Source: Chloroflexota bacterium
GTDB taxonomy: Bacteria; Chloroflexota; Dehalococcoidia; Lucifugimonadales; Lucifugimonadaceae
DNA length: 64,000 nt
Assembly: GCA_002717385.1 (NCBI GenBank)
Contig: PBDR01000001.1
Location: 1-64,000, forward strand
Direction: 5' to 3'
A program made the position numbers and the translations under genes. Under the pieces are notes generated by a model. It ran no database searches. It saw only the letters and a program-made list of their open reading frames with translations, and was not told the origin of the DNA. Of this stretch, positions 29,041 to 39,909 are shown in pieces. Every line of letters starts with the position of its first letter. Within the stretch, counting starts at the first letter, position 1.

Positions 29041-30267
29041 ATGACTGATTTTAATTTCACAAAAAGAAAATATACTAAACAAGTTTTAGTTGGCGATGTG
29101 AAAATTGGTGGGAATGCTCCCATTGTAGTCCAATCTATGACTGATACAGATACGGTAAACATCCTAAAAACTACTGAACAAATTATTTTATTAGCAAAAG
29201 CCGGTAGTGAGATTGTTAGACTTACAGTAAATAATGATAGGGCCGCAAAATCTGTTTATGAGATCAAATCTAGGATAAATGATCTTGGTTACAATATTCC
29301 TCTAGTTGGGGATTTCCATTTTATTGGACATAGGTTGTTAAATGATAATCCATCTTTAATTAAATCTTTAGATAAGTTACGTATTAATCCAGGGAATGTA
29401 GGGCGTGGAGTAAAACATGATGAAAATTTTTCAAGTTTTGTTAATTTAGCAAAAGAATATAATAAAACTATTAGGATAGGTGTTAATGCTGGTAGTTTAG
29501 ATCAAGATGTACTTTCCAAAAAAATGGATAAAAATTCACTTTTGAAAACACCTAAATCTTCTGAAGAGGTAGAAAATCTTGCGTTGATTGATAGTGCATT
29601 ATTAAGTTTAGATGCTGCTATAAATATAGGTTTGCCTGAAGATAAAATCATTATTTCTTGTAAAGTTTCTAGATTAAATCAAATGGTTAATGTTTACAGG
29701 GAATTATCTAAGAAATGTGACGTTCCTTTACATCTCGGATTAACTGAAGCAGGTATGGGACAAAAAGGTATCGTAGCAACTACATCTGCTTTATCTATAC
29801 TTTTATACGAAGGTATTGGAGATACTATAAGAGCTAGCCTTACACCAAAGGTTGGTGACGATAGGACACTAGAAGTAAAATTATGTCAAGATATTTTACA
29901 GTCAATTGGTTTGAGGAAATTTCGCCCTTCAGTTACTGCTTGTCCTGGTTGTGGTCGAACAACCTCTACATATTTTAGAGAATTAGCTTCAGATATAGAA
30001 GGATTCTTGGAAATTAGTCGTCCTAGATGGGAAAAGGAATTTCCCGGATCAGAAGAATTAAATGTTGCTGTGATGGGATGTGTGGTTAATGGACCAGGAG
30101 AATCTAAGGCCGCAAATGTAGGTATTTCTCTCCCTGGATCTGGGGAAATGCCAAGGGCTCCTGTATATATTGATGGTAAAAGAGAGAAATTTTTGAATGG
30201 GAATGATATTGCCAAACAATTTATAACTATTGTTGAGGAATATGTTTCGAATAAATGGGGAATTTAA
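29041..30267 (+). CDS. ispG: (E)-4-hydroxy-3-methylbut-2-enyl-diphosphate synthase (GcpE)
   Basis: PIVVQSMTDTDTVN, LRINPGNVGRG, SVTACPGCGRTT, VMGCVVNGPGESKAANVGISLPG. Confidence 0.97.
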   Translation: MTDFNFTKRKYTKQVLVGDVKIGGNAPIVVQSMTDTDTVNILKTTEQIILLAKAGSEIVRLTVNNDRAAKSVYEIKSRINDLGYNIPLVGDFHFIGHRLLNDNPSLIKSLDKLRINPGNVGRGVKHDENFSSFVNLAKEYNKTIRIGVNAGSLDQDVLSKKMDKNSLLKTPKSSEEVENLALIDSALLSLDAAINIGLPEDKIIISCKVSRLNQMVNVYRELSKKCDVPLHLGLTEAGMGQKGIVATTSALSILLYEGIGDTIRASLTPKVGDDRTLEVKLCQDILQSIGLRKFRPSVTACPGCGRTTSTYFRELASDIEGFLEISRPRWEKEFPGSEELNVAVMGCVVNGPGESKAANVGISLPGSGEMPRAPVYIDGKREKFLNGNDIAKQFITIVEEYVSNKWGI

Positions 30268-30341
30268 TTTAGTTAATAAAATTTAACAATTGGCAAATAA
30301 AAATTTATACTTTATAGATATTACTTGGATAGGATTTATAT

Positions 30342-31070
30342 TTGAATAATTATGATGAACCTGATAATAGGAAACGACTTCTTGTTGTTGAGGATGATAA
30401 TAGTTTGGGAGAAGTTATTAAATATAACTTTTTATCTGAAGGATATGAAGTCAAGTTGGAAAAAAATGGTAAAGAAGGCTTGGATTCAGCACTAAGATGG
30501 CAATCAGATGTGATCATATTGGACCTAATGTTACCTTTAATTAATGGGATTGAAATTTGTAGAACTATTCGTAAAGAAGGAATTTTTACTCCTGTCATAA
30601 TCCTTACGGCTAAGGACACTGAAGTTGATAGGGTGGTAGGTTTGGAAGTTGGGGCAGATGATTATGTTACAAAACCTTTTAGTACTAGAGAATTAATTGC
30701 TCGTGTTGGTGCCAATATTAGAAGGACGGAAATGATTAAAATTGCAAGAGAAAATTATTCTGATGAAATAATAAATACCGGTAACTTAATTATTGATAAG
30801 CTATCAAGAAAAATTACACTAAATAATCAAGATATTTCTTTAAGACCCCGTGAATATGATTTACTTTTACATATGGCGTCAAATCCGAGCAGAGTTTTTA
30901 CTAGAGATCAATTACTTCAACAAGTTTGGGGATATGAGTATGCTGGTGATACACGTACTATTGATGTTCATGTGAGATGGTTGCGACGAAAAATAGAAAA
31001 AGATCCTTCTAATCCTATTCTTCTTCAAACAATTAGGGGAGTAGGATATAGATTTCATTCGGAAGTGTAG
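30342..31070 (+). CDS. phoB: OmpR/PhoB-family response regulator, TTG start
   Basis: Receiver VVEDDNSLGEVI, VIILDLMLP, VILTAKDTEVDRVVGLEVGADDYVTKPF; winged helix C-terminus; next to phoR-pst. Confidence 0.92.
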   Translation: MNNYDEPDNRKRLLVVEDDNSLGEVIKYNFLSEGYEVKLEKNGKEGLDSALRWQSDVIILDLMLPLINGIEICRTIRKEGIFTPVIILTAKDTEVDRVVGLEVGADDYVTKPFSTRELIARVGANIRRTEMIKIARENYSDEIINTGNLIIDKLSRKITLNNQDISLRPREYDLLLHMASNPSRVFTRDQLLQQVWGYEYAGDTRTIDVHVRWLRRKIEKDPSNPILLQTIRGVGYRFHSEV

Positions 31071-31072
31071 TT

Positions 31073-32467
31073 TTGTTTTTAGAGAAATTAAATTTGAAAT
31101 GGAGAATACTTTTATCTTCATTTTCTGTTTTGTTTTTAATTACTTTTTCATTTTTATTTATAAATAATTTTGTTGGGATATTTTTTGTTCTATTAACTTT
31201 TCTTTCTACTTTATTTATTGCGTATAAGGCTGTAGATGATTTTAAAAAAATTGGTGAAGATATATTAATTACTGAAAAAAAGCCTGACTATAGGATAGTT
31301 GATAGAGGTCCGAAAGAGATTTATAACGTTACTAGAGCAGTGAATAATTTGTCTGATCAACTTTCCAAGCAATTCATAATTGAAAAACAACAATCTAAAA
31401 AATTAAATGCAATTTTAGATGGAATACAAGAGGGTATTATTGTAATTAATCAAGATAACTTCTTAGATTATATCAATCCTGTAGCAATAAAAATTTTAGG
31501 TATAGATCAAGAAAGATTTGATATTTTTTCTAACCCAATTTCAACATTAAATAACAATCCAGAACTAAATGAAATTATTGAGAAAACTTTTTTAACGGGA
31601 AAGCCAATGACTTCAGAATTTGATCTTGTGGATTCTGGGACATCTATTTTAGTTTCTACTTCAGTATTATTTAATTGCATTAATGATGTAGATAACGAAG
31701 GGATTTTTTCAAAAAGAGAAATCATTGTTTTGTTGTCTGATCTTACCGCATTAAAAAGATTAAATATTACACGGAGAGAATTTATATCAAATGCTTCACA
31801 TGAATTAAGAACCCCGATAGCTGCAATTAAATCTTCTGCTGAGACCTTACAAATGGGAGCGATATCGGATCAAAATTTTTCAAGAAAATTTTTAAAATTA
31901 ATTTTCAATGATGCTCAAAGATTAGAAGATTTAGTTACAGAATTGATGGAATTAACCCGTTTAGAATCTGGAGATATTGAATTAAACCTGATTAAGATTA
32001 GCCCTTTTCATATAATTAATAATTCGTTCGATAGATTTTTTCAAATTTGTTCAAATAATAAAATTGAACTATATTTGGATCCAAATAGTAAAAATGTTAA
32101 TTCTTTGGTTAATGTAGATACTGATAAATTTGATCAAGTTTTGGCTAATATGATTAATAATGCTATTAATTGGACCGATGAAGGTGGAGAAATAGTTTTA
32201 TCATGTATTGAAAAAGAAAAAACTATTGAATTTAAAATTCTGGATAATGGCTCTGGAATTTCTCAAGAAAGTCTACCTCATATTTTTGAACGTTTTTTTA
32301 AGATTGATTCTTCCAGATCAGAACCCGGTACGGGTCTCGGATTATCGATTTCAAATCATATTGTCGGCTTGCACGGTGGGGAAATAACTGTTAAAAGTCA
32401 AGAGAATATTGGAACGGAATTTACTATAACTTTAACAAAATTTTCAGATAAATTAACATTTAGTTAA
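31073..32467 (+). CDS. phoR: PhoR-like sensor histidine kinase, TTG start
   Basis: PAS-like region, SNASHELRTPIAAIKSSAETL, MINNAINWTDEGGEI, GTGLGLSI. Confidence 0.92.
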   Translation: MFLEKLNLKWRILLSSFSVLFLITFSFLFINNFVGIFFVLLTFLSTLFIAYKAVDDFKKIGEDILITEKKPDYRIVDRGPKEIYNVTRAVNNLSDQLSKQFIIEKQQSKKLNAILDGIQEGIIVINQDNFLDYINPVAIKILGIDQERFDIFSNPISTLNNNPELNEIIEKTFLTGKPMTSEFDLVDSGTSILVSTSVLFNCINDVDNEGIFSKREIIVLLSDLTALKRLNITRREFISNASHELRTPIAAIKSSAETLQMGAISDQNFSRKFLKLIFNDAQRLEDLVTELMELTRLESGDIELNLIKISPFHIINNSFDRFFQICSNNKIELYLDPNSKNVNSLVNVDTDKFDQVLANMINNAINWTDEGGEIVLSCIEKEKTIEFKILDNGSGISQESLPHIFERFFKIDSSRSEPGTGLGLSISNHIVGLHGGEITVKSQENIGTEFTITLTKFSDKLTFS

Positions 32468-32555
32468 TATCAAAGTTAGAAGATCATAAATAACCTAAAA
32501 TTTTATTTAGAAATACTTAACGTTTCTCCCTGAAACTCATAAGGAGGCACAGATC

Positions 32556-33515
32556 TTGAGGATTAATATTTATGATAGGGATATTAGGACCTTTTTCCTT
32601 TTTGTTATTTTAATGATAGTTTCTTTGGCTTGTACTGAAACTAAAACCGTTGAGGTTGAAAAGATTGATAAAGCAGTACTGAGTTTAAAAGGTACTTTAG
32701 AGATAGATGGATCATCTACGGTTTACCCAATAACTGTCGCGGTTGCTGAAGAATTCCGAAAAATTCATCCTAATATTCAGGTTCCAGTAGGGGTATCTGG
32801 TACAGGTGGGGGTATGAAACGTTTCACTGTTGGAGAAACTTCAATTTCTAACGCCTCTAGGCCTATCAAGGATAAAGAAGTTACAGAGGCTGCGGATAAT
32901 GGAATTGAATTTATTGAACTTGCTATTGCATATGATGGTTTGTCAGTAATTGTAAATCCTGCGAATGATTGGGTAGATTGTTTAACAACGGAAGAGTTAA
33001 ATAAAATTTGGGATCCTCATAGTAAGCTCAGTAACTGGTCTGAAATACGAAGTGGTTTTCCTGATCAACCTTTGAGATTATATGGTCCAGGAACTGACTC
33101 AGGAACATTTGATTATTTCACAGATGTGATCAATGGAGAAGAAGGTGCATCTAGAGCAGATTACACACCATCAGAAGATGATAATGTACTTGTTCAAGGT
33201 GTGTCAGGCGATAAAGGCTCTTTAGGATACTTTGGATACGCGTACTACCTTCCAAATGCTGATAATTTGAAGCTTGTTGCTATTGATGGTGGGACAGGTT
33301 GTATTACTCCTGATTCAACTACAATTAATGATGGTAGTTATTCTCCTCTTTCACGACCGTTATTTATATATTTGAACAAAGCACACTTAAACAGACCTCA
33401 TGTAAAAGAATTTGTTAATTACTATTTAACTAACGGAGCTAAGTATGCTGAAGAAGTTGGTTACGTCGCTCTTACAGAAGGTATGTATAACGAAGGCAAA
33501 GAAAAAATTAAATAG
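32556..33515 (+). CDS. pstS: Phosphate ABC transporter substrate-binding protein PstS, TTG start
   Basis: [48 protein letters not shown] aaggagg before TTG. Confidence 0.94.
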   Translation: MRINIYDRDIRTFFLFVILMIVSLACTETKTVEVEKIDKAVLSLKGTLEIDGSSTVYPITVAVAEEFRKIHPNIQVPVGVSGTGGGMKRFTVGETSISNASRPIKDKEVTEAADNGIEFIELAIAYDGLSVIVNPANDWVDCLTTEELNKIWDPHSKLSNWSEIRSGFPDQPLRLYGPGTDSGTFDYFTDVINGEEGASRADYTPSEDDNVLVQGVSGDKGSLGYFGYAYYLPNADNLKLVAIDGGTGCITPDSTTINDGSYSPLSRPLFIYLNKAHLNRPHVKEFVNYYLTNGAKYAEEVGYVALTEGMYNEGKEKIK

Positions 33516-33577
33516 CACTTTTATCTTAAAAAAATATCTTTAACTTTACGTTAAGAGATTTGGTATAAAGTCATAAA

Positions 33578-34597
33578 GTGTTTTTTATTTTAATGTTTAG
33601 TAGAAATTATCAAATGAATAAAAGATCAGAAAAAACGACGAGAGGGATAAACAAGATAGAAGAAGTGGTAATTGTATGGTTGTTGCGAATAATAACTCTT
33701 ATTTCAATTTTGACAACAATAGGTATAGTTTATGTTCTACTAAAAGAAAGTTTAGCTTTCTTTGTCGAAACACCTGAAAATCGTGAAACCCCTGTTTCTG
33801 TAATGGAATTTCTTACAGGTATTAATTGGACACCATTATTCAATTGTGCAACCTGTGACCCACCAATGCCAAGTTTTGGTGTTTTACCACTTGTAGTTGG
33901 GACATTGTTGGTAGCTTTTATAGCTGGGATAATAGCTTTAGCATTAGGATTATGTACAGCTATTTTTTTATCTGAATATGCTCCAGAAAAATTAAGGAAA
34001 ATATTGAAACCAGTTTTAGAAATTTTAGCTGGGATCCCTACTGTAGTTTATGGATATTTCGCTTTAACTTTGATAACTCCTTTTTTACGTACAGTATACA
34101 ATTATTTTGAATTAGAAACTGTCTTTGGTTTTTTTGGTGTTTTTAATGCATTGAGTGCTGGGCTTGTAATGGGATTAATGATTATGCCTATGGTTTCTAC
34201 ATTAAGTGAAGATGCCATGATGTCTGTTCCAAAATCTTTGAGAGACGCTGCATATTCTATGGGTGCTACAAGATTTGAAGTTTCCACGAAAGTAGTGGTT
34301 CCTGCAGCACTTTCAGGTATAGTTGCATCTTTTATTTTGGCATTGTCAAGAGCGATTGGCGAGACTATGATTGTTACTTTAGCAGCTGGTGCAACACCAA
34401 ATTTAACTTTCAATCCTATCGAAAGTATACAAGCAATGACAGGATACATCGTAAATATAGCTCTTGGTGAAGCTCCACATGGTTCTATAGAGTATCAAAC
34501 GTTATTCGCAGTGGGATTGTTATTGTTTTTGATAACACTTTTGATGAATATACTTGGAAGATGGGTTATAAGTAGATATAGACAAGTATACGATTGA
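33578..34597 (+). CDS. pstC: Phosphate ABC transporter permease PstC (likely start at ATG 33614)
   Basis: [62 protein letters not shown]. Confidence 0.93.
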   Translation: MFFILMFSRNYQMNKRSEKTTRGINKIEEVVIVWLLRIITLISILTTIGIVYVLLKESLAFFVETPENRETPVSVMEFLTGINWTPLFNCATCDPPMPSFGVLPLVVGTLLVAFIAGIIALALGLCTAIFLSEYAPEKLRKILKPVLEILAGIPTVVYGYFALTLITPFLRTVYNYFELETVFGFFGVFNALSAGLVMGLMIMPMVSTLSEDAMMSVPKSLRDAAYSMGATRFEVSTKVVVPAALSGIVASFILALSRAIGETMIVTLAAGATPNLTFNPIESIQAMTGYIVNIALGEAPHGSIEYQTLFAVGLLLFLITLLMNILGRWVISRYRQVYD

Positions 34598-34605
34598 AAA
34601 ATTAA

Positions 34606-35487
34606 ATGAATCATAAAATAAACAGAAATAGAAACACGAATTATAGGACCATTAGAGACAATTTTTTTTACAGCTTGTTTGTTTTCTGTACAATGATTGG
34701 AGTTATAGGATTAGCAATACTACTAATTGATGTTTTTTTAGATGGATATAGTTGGGTAAACCTTGATTTTCTTACAAATTATGCTTCTAGATTTCCTGGT
34801 CAGTCAGGTATATTAGCTCCATTGATGGGTACCTTGTGGGTTGTTGGGTTAACTGCAATTATGGTTATCCCAGTTGGGTTAGGTACTGCTATATATTTAG
34901 AAGAATTTGCAGCAGATAATATTTTTAATAGATTGTTAAATTTGAACATTTCAAATTTAGCAGGTGTGCCTTCCGTGATTTATGGTTTATTAGGATTAGC
35001 CATTTTTGTGCAGTTAATGTTGGATGGACAAAGAGCTATAATAGCGGGTTCCTTGACAATGACACTACTAGTTTTACCCATAGTTATAATTGCTTCACAA
35101 GAAGCTATAAGAGCTGTCCCGTCTGGCTATAGAGATGCAGCTTTTGCTATGGGGGCCACACGTTGGCAAGTAGTAAAAACGGTTGTGATTCCACAGGCAA
35201 TGCCGAGTGTGATGAGTGGAATTATATTAGCACTTTCGCGGGCAGTTGGTGAATCTGCTCCTATCTTGGTTATTAGTGCGTTGATTTTCCTTACGTATAT
35301 TCCTACTAGTCCATTGGATAGATTTACGGTATTACCTTTACAAATTTTTAGTTGGGCTTCTCAACCCCAGCATGAATTTAGAAGTATAGCTTCTGCTGGT
35401 ATTATAGTTTTATTAATTGTTCTGTTATCTATGAATTCTATTGCTATATATATTAGAAGTAAAACTCAATCAAGATCTGAGCAATAG
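34606..35487 (+). CDS. pstA: Phosphate ABC transporter permease PstA
   Basis: NLAGVPSVIYGLLGLAIFV; RDAAFAMGATRWQVVKTVVIPQAMPSVMSGIILALSRAVGESAPI. Confidence 0.94.
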   Translation: MNHKINRNRNTNYRTIRDNFFYSLFVFCTMIGVIGLAILLIDVFLDGYSWVNLDFLTNYASRFPGQSGILAPLMGTLWVVGLTAIMVIPVGLGTAIYLEEFAADNIFNRLLNLNISNLAGVPSVIYGLLGLAIFVQLMLDGQRAIIAGSLTMTLLVLPIVIIASQEAIRAVPSGYRDAAFAMGATRWQVVKTVVIPQAMPSVMSGIILALSRAVGESAPILVISALIFLTYIPTSPLDRFTVLPLQIFSWASQPQHEFRSIASAGIIVLLIVLLSMNSIAIYIRSKTQSRSEQ

Positions 35488-35535
35488 ATAAATGTAATAA
35501 TTTTGCTAATATATTTTTGGTATAAAGGAAACTAA

Positions 35536-35979
35536 ATGGCAAATAACAATACTTATTGGATGATTGTTACTGAATCAGATAATTTCAAGATAACAAAAGA
35601 AAAAAACTTTGATATACAGGGTATAGATTTTCCTAATCGAAAGAAAGCTCAAAGAATGATTAAGAATGATCGAGTACTTTATTATGTAAAAGAGTCGAGA
35701 TCATTTTTTGCTACTGCCACTGTATTATCTGATTCTTTTGAAGATGATTCTAAAATTTGGGTTCACCATAATCCTGATGAAAAATTTATATATAGAGTTA
35801 ATTTAGAATCCAATATTGTAGTTGATGAAGGTATTGATGCTAAATATTTAGCTCCATCAATGGAATATGTAAAAAGATGGCCCCCCGAAATGTGGGAGAT
35901 GGCATTTTTTGGGATGTTACATATAATATCTCAGAAAGATTTTCGTCATATAGAATCTGAATTAATCCGCTCAAAATAG
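35536..35979 (+). CDS. EVE-domain protein
   Basis: YWMIVTESDNFKITKEKNF...KAQRMIKNDRVLYYVKESRSFFATATV..YVKRWPPEMWEMAFFGMLHIISQKDF. Confidence 0.8.
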   Translation: MANNNTYWMIVTESDNFKITKEKNFDIQGIDFPNRKKAQRMIKNDRVLYYVKESRSFFATATVLSDSFEDDSKIWVHHNPDEKFIYRVNLESNIVVDEGIDAKYLAPSMEYVKRWPPEMWEMAFFGMLHIISQKDFRHIESELIRSK

Positions 35980-35988
35980 GAGTTTTTT

Positions 35989-36804
35989 TTATTTATAAAG
36001 AATTTTTTCTAGTTGGTTTTTATGATTATTGAAAATTTCCATTGAATTTCTTCTACTAGATTCGGAAATTTTTTCTATGTTTGTTTTTCTTAGTTGACTG
36101 ATTCTTTTGATTATTTGTTGTAAGTGATAGGGTTCGGTCCATTTATTTCTATTTTTTTTGAAAGTTTGGGGATATGAGTCTGTTTCTACTACAAACATGT
36201 CATTAGGGATTTTTTTGACAATTTCTTCAAGTTCTTTAATTCTGATAATAGGTTTTGCGAAAGAAATATATATACCTAGATCTATTAATTTTTTAGCATA
36301 TTTCCAATCTCCCTGAAAATAATGTGCTACCCCTTTTACCATTAAATTTTCTTTAAGTATTTCAATTCCAATTTTTCTCGCATCCCATCCATCAAATGAA
36401 TCATTTTTTTCTCTAATATGAAAAATTACTGGTAAATTATTTTTATTTGCGATATCTATTTGACTGATAAAAGCTTTTATTTGCAGATTTTTATCAGTTT
36501 TATCATTTTGAAAATCTAGGCCAATTTCACTTATGCATATCACTTTATTATGATTAGAAAATTTTGTTAAATTATTTAATTCGTCTTTTTCAAACTTTTT
36601 TAATTCAGTTGGATGAATTCCTATACCAGCAAAAACATTTTCATTTCTTTCTGAAACTAATAAAGCTTTTTTAGAATCATTAATATTTGTTCCTGCTGAA
36701 ACTATGATTTTTACTTTTGCAGACAAGGCACGTTTAATGATTTCTTTATGTTCATTTTCATTGTATTGATGTATGTGTGTATGACAATCAATTAGTGCAT
36801 TCAT
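35989..36804 (-). CDS. TatD-family metal-dependent hydrolase
   Basis: LIDCHTHIHQY, GIGIHPTE, ISEIGLDF, VIFHIRE, VVETDSYP. Confidence 0.9.
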   Translation of the reverse strand: MNALIDCHTHIHQYNENEHKEIIKRALSAKVKIIVSAGTNINDSKKALLVSERNENVFAGIGIHPTELKKFEKDELNNLTKFSNHNKVICISEIGLDFQNDKTDKNLQIKAFISQIDIANKNNLPVIFHIREKNDSFDGWDARKIGIEILKENLMVKGVAHYFQGDWKYAKKLIDLGIYISFAKPIIRIKELEEIVKKIPNDMFVVETDSYPQTFKKNRNKWTEPYHLQQIIKRISQLRKTNIEKISESSRRNSMEIFNNHKNQLEKILYK

Positions 36805-36889
36805 AAGATTATTTCTTGTAACTTAAGTATTTTACTGATATATATTCTATGATACTTTTATTATTTATTCAGTTTATAAGGTAGGAAAA

Positions 36890-37879
36890 ATGAGAGCAGG
36901 TTTTGGACAATTTAGTGAAGCTATACCTGAATATTTACGCTTTGCTCTTCAGTATGGTGTTACTGATATTCTATTGAATACACCAAAACTTCCTGCAGTT
37001 GGAGGAAAATGGGAACTCTATGATTTGGTAAAACTTAGAGAAGCAGTAGAGTTACGTTTAGGAGGAACTAATATGAAACTTTCAGCTTTGGAGAATGTTC
37101 CAACAAATTTTTATGATCATATTATGCTTAACGGTCCACGTCGCGATGAACAGATAGATAATATGATCTATACCGTTAGAAATATTGCACGAGCTGGGAT
37201 TCCTATTTTTGGATACAATTGGATGCCCTCTCATGTTTGGAGAACTACCCCTGCAATCATAAGAGGAGGTGCTATAGCAACCGCATTTAATTATTCTGAA
37301 GCAAAGAAACTTCCTCTTACTCATGAAAGGGAATATAGCGATGAAGAAATGTGGAATAATCTTGAATATTGGATAAAAATCATTACTCCCATTGCTGAGG
37401 AAGAAGGTATAAGGCTAGGTATACATCCATGTGACCCTCCAGTAAAAAAATTAGGAGGAATTCCTCAGTTATTCAGATCATACGATTCTTATAGGCGATT
37501 ATTATCAATTGTGGATTCACCTAGTAATGCTATAGAATTTTGTCAAGGGACTATATCTGAAATGAAAGATTCTGCGAATGATGGAATTTATGATTTTATT
37601 GATGAAATGTGTAGAAGAGATAAAATATTATATGTACATTTTAGGAATGTTTCTAAACCTGATCCTGAAGATTTTCACGAGGAATTTATTAATACAGGTC
37701 ATGTAGATATGTATAAGGCAATGAAAACCTATTTTGAGGCCGGATATGATAGTTTTTTTATAGATGATCACGTTCCTCAAACTTTTCAGGATACTCATTG
37801 GGGACATAGAGGTAGAGCATTTGCTAATGGTTACATTCAAGCAATGATAGAGGCTATCACAAAGGAGAAATCTGAATAG
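36890..37879 (+). CDS. Mannonate dehydratase (UxuA)-like TIM-barrel protein
   Basis: VRNIARAGIPIFGYNWMPSHVWRTTPAIIRGGAIATAFNY; GIRLGIHPCDPPV; FCQGTISEM. Confidence 0.85.
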   Translation: MRAGFGQFSEAIPEYLRFALQYGVTDILLNTPKLPAVGGKWELYDLVKLREAVELRLGGTNMKLSALENVPTNFYDHIMLNGPRRDEQIDNMIYTVRNIARAGIPIFGYNWMPSHVWRTTPAIIRGGAIATAFNYSEAKKLPLTHEREYSDEEMWNNLEYWIKIITPIAEEEGIRLGIHPCDPPVKKLGGIPQLFRSYDSYRRLLSIVDSPSNAIEFCQGTISEMKDSANDGIYDFIDEMCRRDKILYVHFRNVSKPDPEDFHEEFINTGHVDMYKAMKTYFEAGYDSFFIDDHVPQTFQDTHWGHRGRAFANGYIQAMIEAITKEKSE

Positions 37880-37968
37880 ATTGTATTTGAATGACTTTTT
37901 AGGAGATGGGTTAACGAATCGTTTAGATTATAGATTAAGTCAATTATAATGATTAGTAAGGATAAAAA

Positions 37969-39105
37969 ATGAAGATAGAGAAAATTGAATCTTGGGTTGT
38001 TTCAAAATGGTTAGTAGTTAGAGTAACTTGTGAGGATGGAACATACGGAGTAGGAGAAGGAAATTTTTGGAGTTTTGCTGATGCTACTCAAGTAATAGCT
38101 AAAAGATTAGATGATGATTTAAAAGGATTTGACTCGAGAGATACTGAGCGTATTTGGAATACTATTTACAGAAAGTTTAGTTTCCGGAGTCCAGCTTTGA
38201 CCGCTGTAATTAGCGCTATAGATATTGCATTATGGGATATTAAAGGGAAAAGACTTGGGGTTCCTGTTTGGGATTTACTTGGTGGTAAATATAGGGAGAA
38301 AGTTAGAGCGATAGTTCTTTTGGGAGGTAAATATGGACCTACAGGAAATGCGGAAGAATTTGCTCTGGCAGCTAAAAAAGCAAAAGCGGATGGTTATACT
38401 GCTCTTAAAATGACTCCTTTTCCTCAAAATTGGGCAAATTTGTCTTATGGAGATCTTATTAGGGAAAATACTAAAATTGTTGAAGCAGTTAGGGAGGCAG
38501 TAGGTTGGGATTTTGATATTGGTATAGAAATTCATCGTAATATGGTTCCAGGAGAAGCTATAACATTTTCAAAGAATATAGAAAAATTTTTACCTTACTT
38601 TATTGAAGATCCTATTGCGCCAGATTCTGTAGATTCTATGGCAAGTATTGCTGAGAGAATTTCTATACCATTGGCGGTCGGTGAACGAAACAACACAATG
38701 TGGGAATTTAAAGAATATTCTGCGATTCCAGGTGTAAGGTATATTAAGCCTGATATAGGTTTAGCAGGTGGTTTTAGTCATGTGAAAAAATTTGCGGCTA
38801 TTGCTGAAAGTTATCATCAAGGCATTTTACCTCATCATTTTCTTGGCCCTATAGTTAATTTAGCTTGTGTTCATTTAGCCACGGCAGTTCCTAATTGGGA
38901 TATGAATGAGTTTGCTCCAGAGCATGGTACTTTTAAAGAGAAATTAGTTACTAATATAGCTAAAATTCAAGATGGATATTTTATACCTTCAGAAGAACCA
39001 GGTTTAGGAACAGATATAGTTGAAGAAGAATTCAAAAAATATCCTTATGAAGTTGGAGATGGAGAAACTTCAAGACGAAATGATGGATCAATAGCATTAA
39101 GATAA
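37969..39105 (+). CDS. Mandelate racemase/enolase superfamily dehydratase-like protein
   Basis: AVISAIDIALWDIKGKRLGVPVWDLLGGKYREKVRA; FIEDPIAPDSV; LAVGERNNTMWEF; GLAGGFSHVKKFAAIAE. Confidence 0.92.
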   Translation: MKIEKIESWVVSKWLVVRVTCEDGTYGVGEGNFWSFADATQVIAKRLDDDLKGFDSRDTERIWNTIYRKFSFRSPALTAVISAIDIALWDIKGKRLGVPVWDLLGGKYREKVRAIVLLGGKYGPTGNAEEFALAAKKAKADGYTALKMTPFPQNWANLSYGDLIRENTKIVEAVREAVGWDFDIGIEIHRNMVPGEAITFSKNIEKFLPYFIEDPIAPDSVDSMASIAERISIPLAVGERNNTMWEFKEYSAIPGVRYIKPDIGLAGGFSHVKKFAAIAESYHQGILPHHFLGPIVNLACVHLATAVPNWDMNEFAPEHGTFKEKLVTNIAKIQDGYFIPSEEPGLGTDIVEEEFKKYPYEVGDGETSRRNDGSIALR

Positions 39106-39116
39106 AGGAGATAATA

Positions 39117-39902
39117 ATGTCTGGTTTACTGTCAGGAAAAATTGCTGTTATAACTGGAGGTGGAGGAGCAATGGGAGGTGCTCAAAGTTCCTTGTTTGCT
39201 TCAGAAGATGCTTCGGTTTGTGTAGCGGATGTTAATTTAGAAAAAGCTGAAGATCGCTCTAATTTGATAATCAAAAACGGTGGTAAAGCTTTGCCTTATC
39301 AATTAGATGTTCGAGATGAATCTGAATGGGCTCAATTGGTAAAAAAAGTCGAAAATGAATTTGGACCAATAAATATTCTATGTAATAATGCTGGTGCCAA
39401 TTTCAGGGTTTCATTCGAAGAACAAACTCTGGAAATGTGGAATCAAATCATTGAAGTTGGTCTAACTGGTTCTTTTTTGGGAATTAAAGCTGTAGTACCT
39501 TCAATGAAAAAAGCAGGAAATGGAGTCATTCTTAATATGGGTTCACTTGCTTCAATTAGGCCAGGTGGAGGTAGTCCAGGTTATGCGGCACAAAAAATGG
39601 GGATGTTAGGAATTAATCGTTCTGCAGCAGCATCCTTCGCTAAGTATAATATTCGTTCAGTTATTATCTCTCCGGGTCATGTAGATACACCATTTCTTAG
39701 GGAAAACAATCCACACAGTCCAAATGGTTGGGATACCAGTATAGATAACCCTGAAAATTTCAATAAAAGAAAAGATGGCACACCATTAGGAAGGCTGATG
39801 GTTCCTGATGATTTAGCTCAAGCATTTTTATTTGCTGCTTCTGGGAATGCTTCCATGATTACAGGTTCAATGATTACTGTTGATGGAGGCGCTGCACTTT
39901 AA
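39117..39902 (+). CDS. SDR-family NAD(P)-dependent oxidoreductase
   Basis: ITGGGGAMGGAQSSLFA, NNAGANF, SLASIRPGGGSPGYAAQKMG, ITVDGGAAL. Confidence 0.92.
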   Translation: MSGLLSGKIAVITGGGGAMGGAQSSLFASEDASVCVADVNLEKAEDRSNLIIKNGGKALPYQLDVRDESEWAQLVKKVENEFGPINILCNNAGANFRVSFEEQTLEMWNQIIEVGLTGSFLGIKAVVPSMKKAGNGVILNMGSLASIRPGGGSPGYAAQKMGMLGINRSAAASFAKYNIRSVIISPGHVDTPFLRENNPHSPNGWDTSIDNPENFNKRKDGTPLGRLMVPDDLAQAFLFAASGNASMITGSMITVDGGAAL

Positions 39903-39909
39903 ATGTATA

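Noticed and set aside
29886-30215. 109-aa minus-strand ORF antisense to ispG
   Set aside because: Shadow ORF over the conserved CPGCGRTT region of ispG
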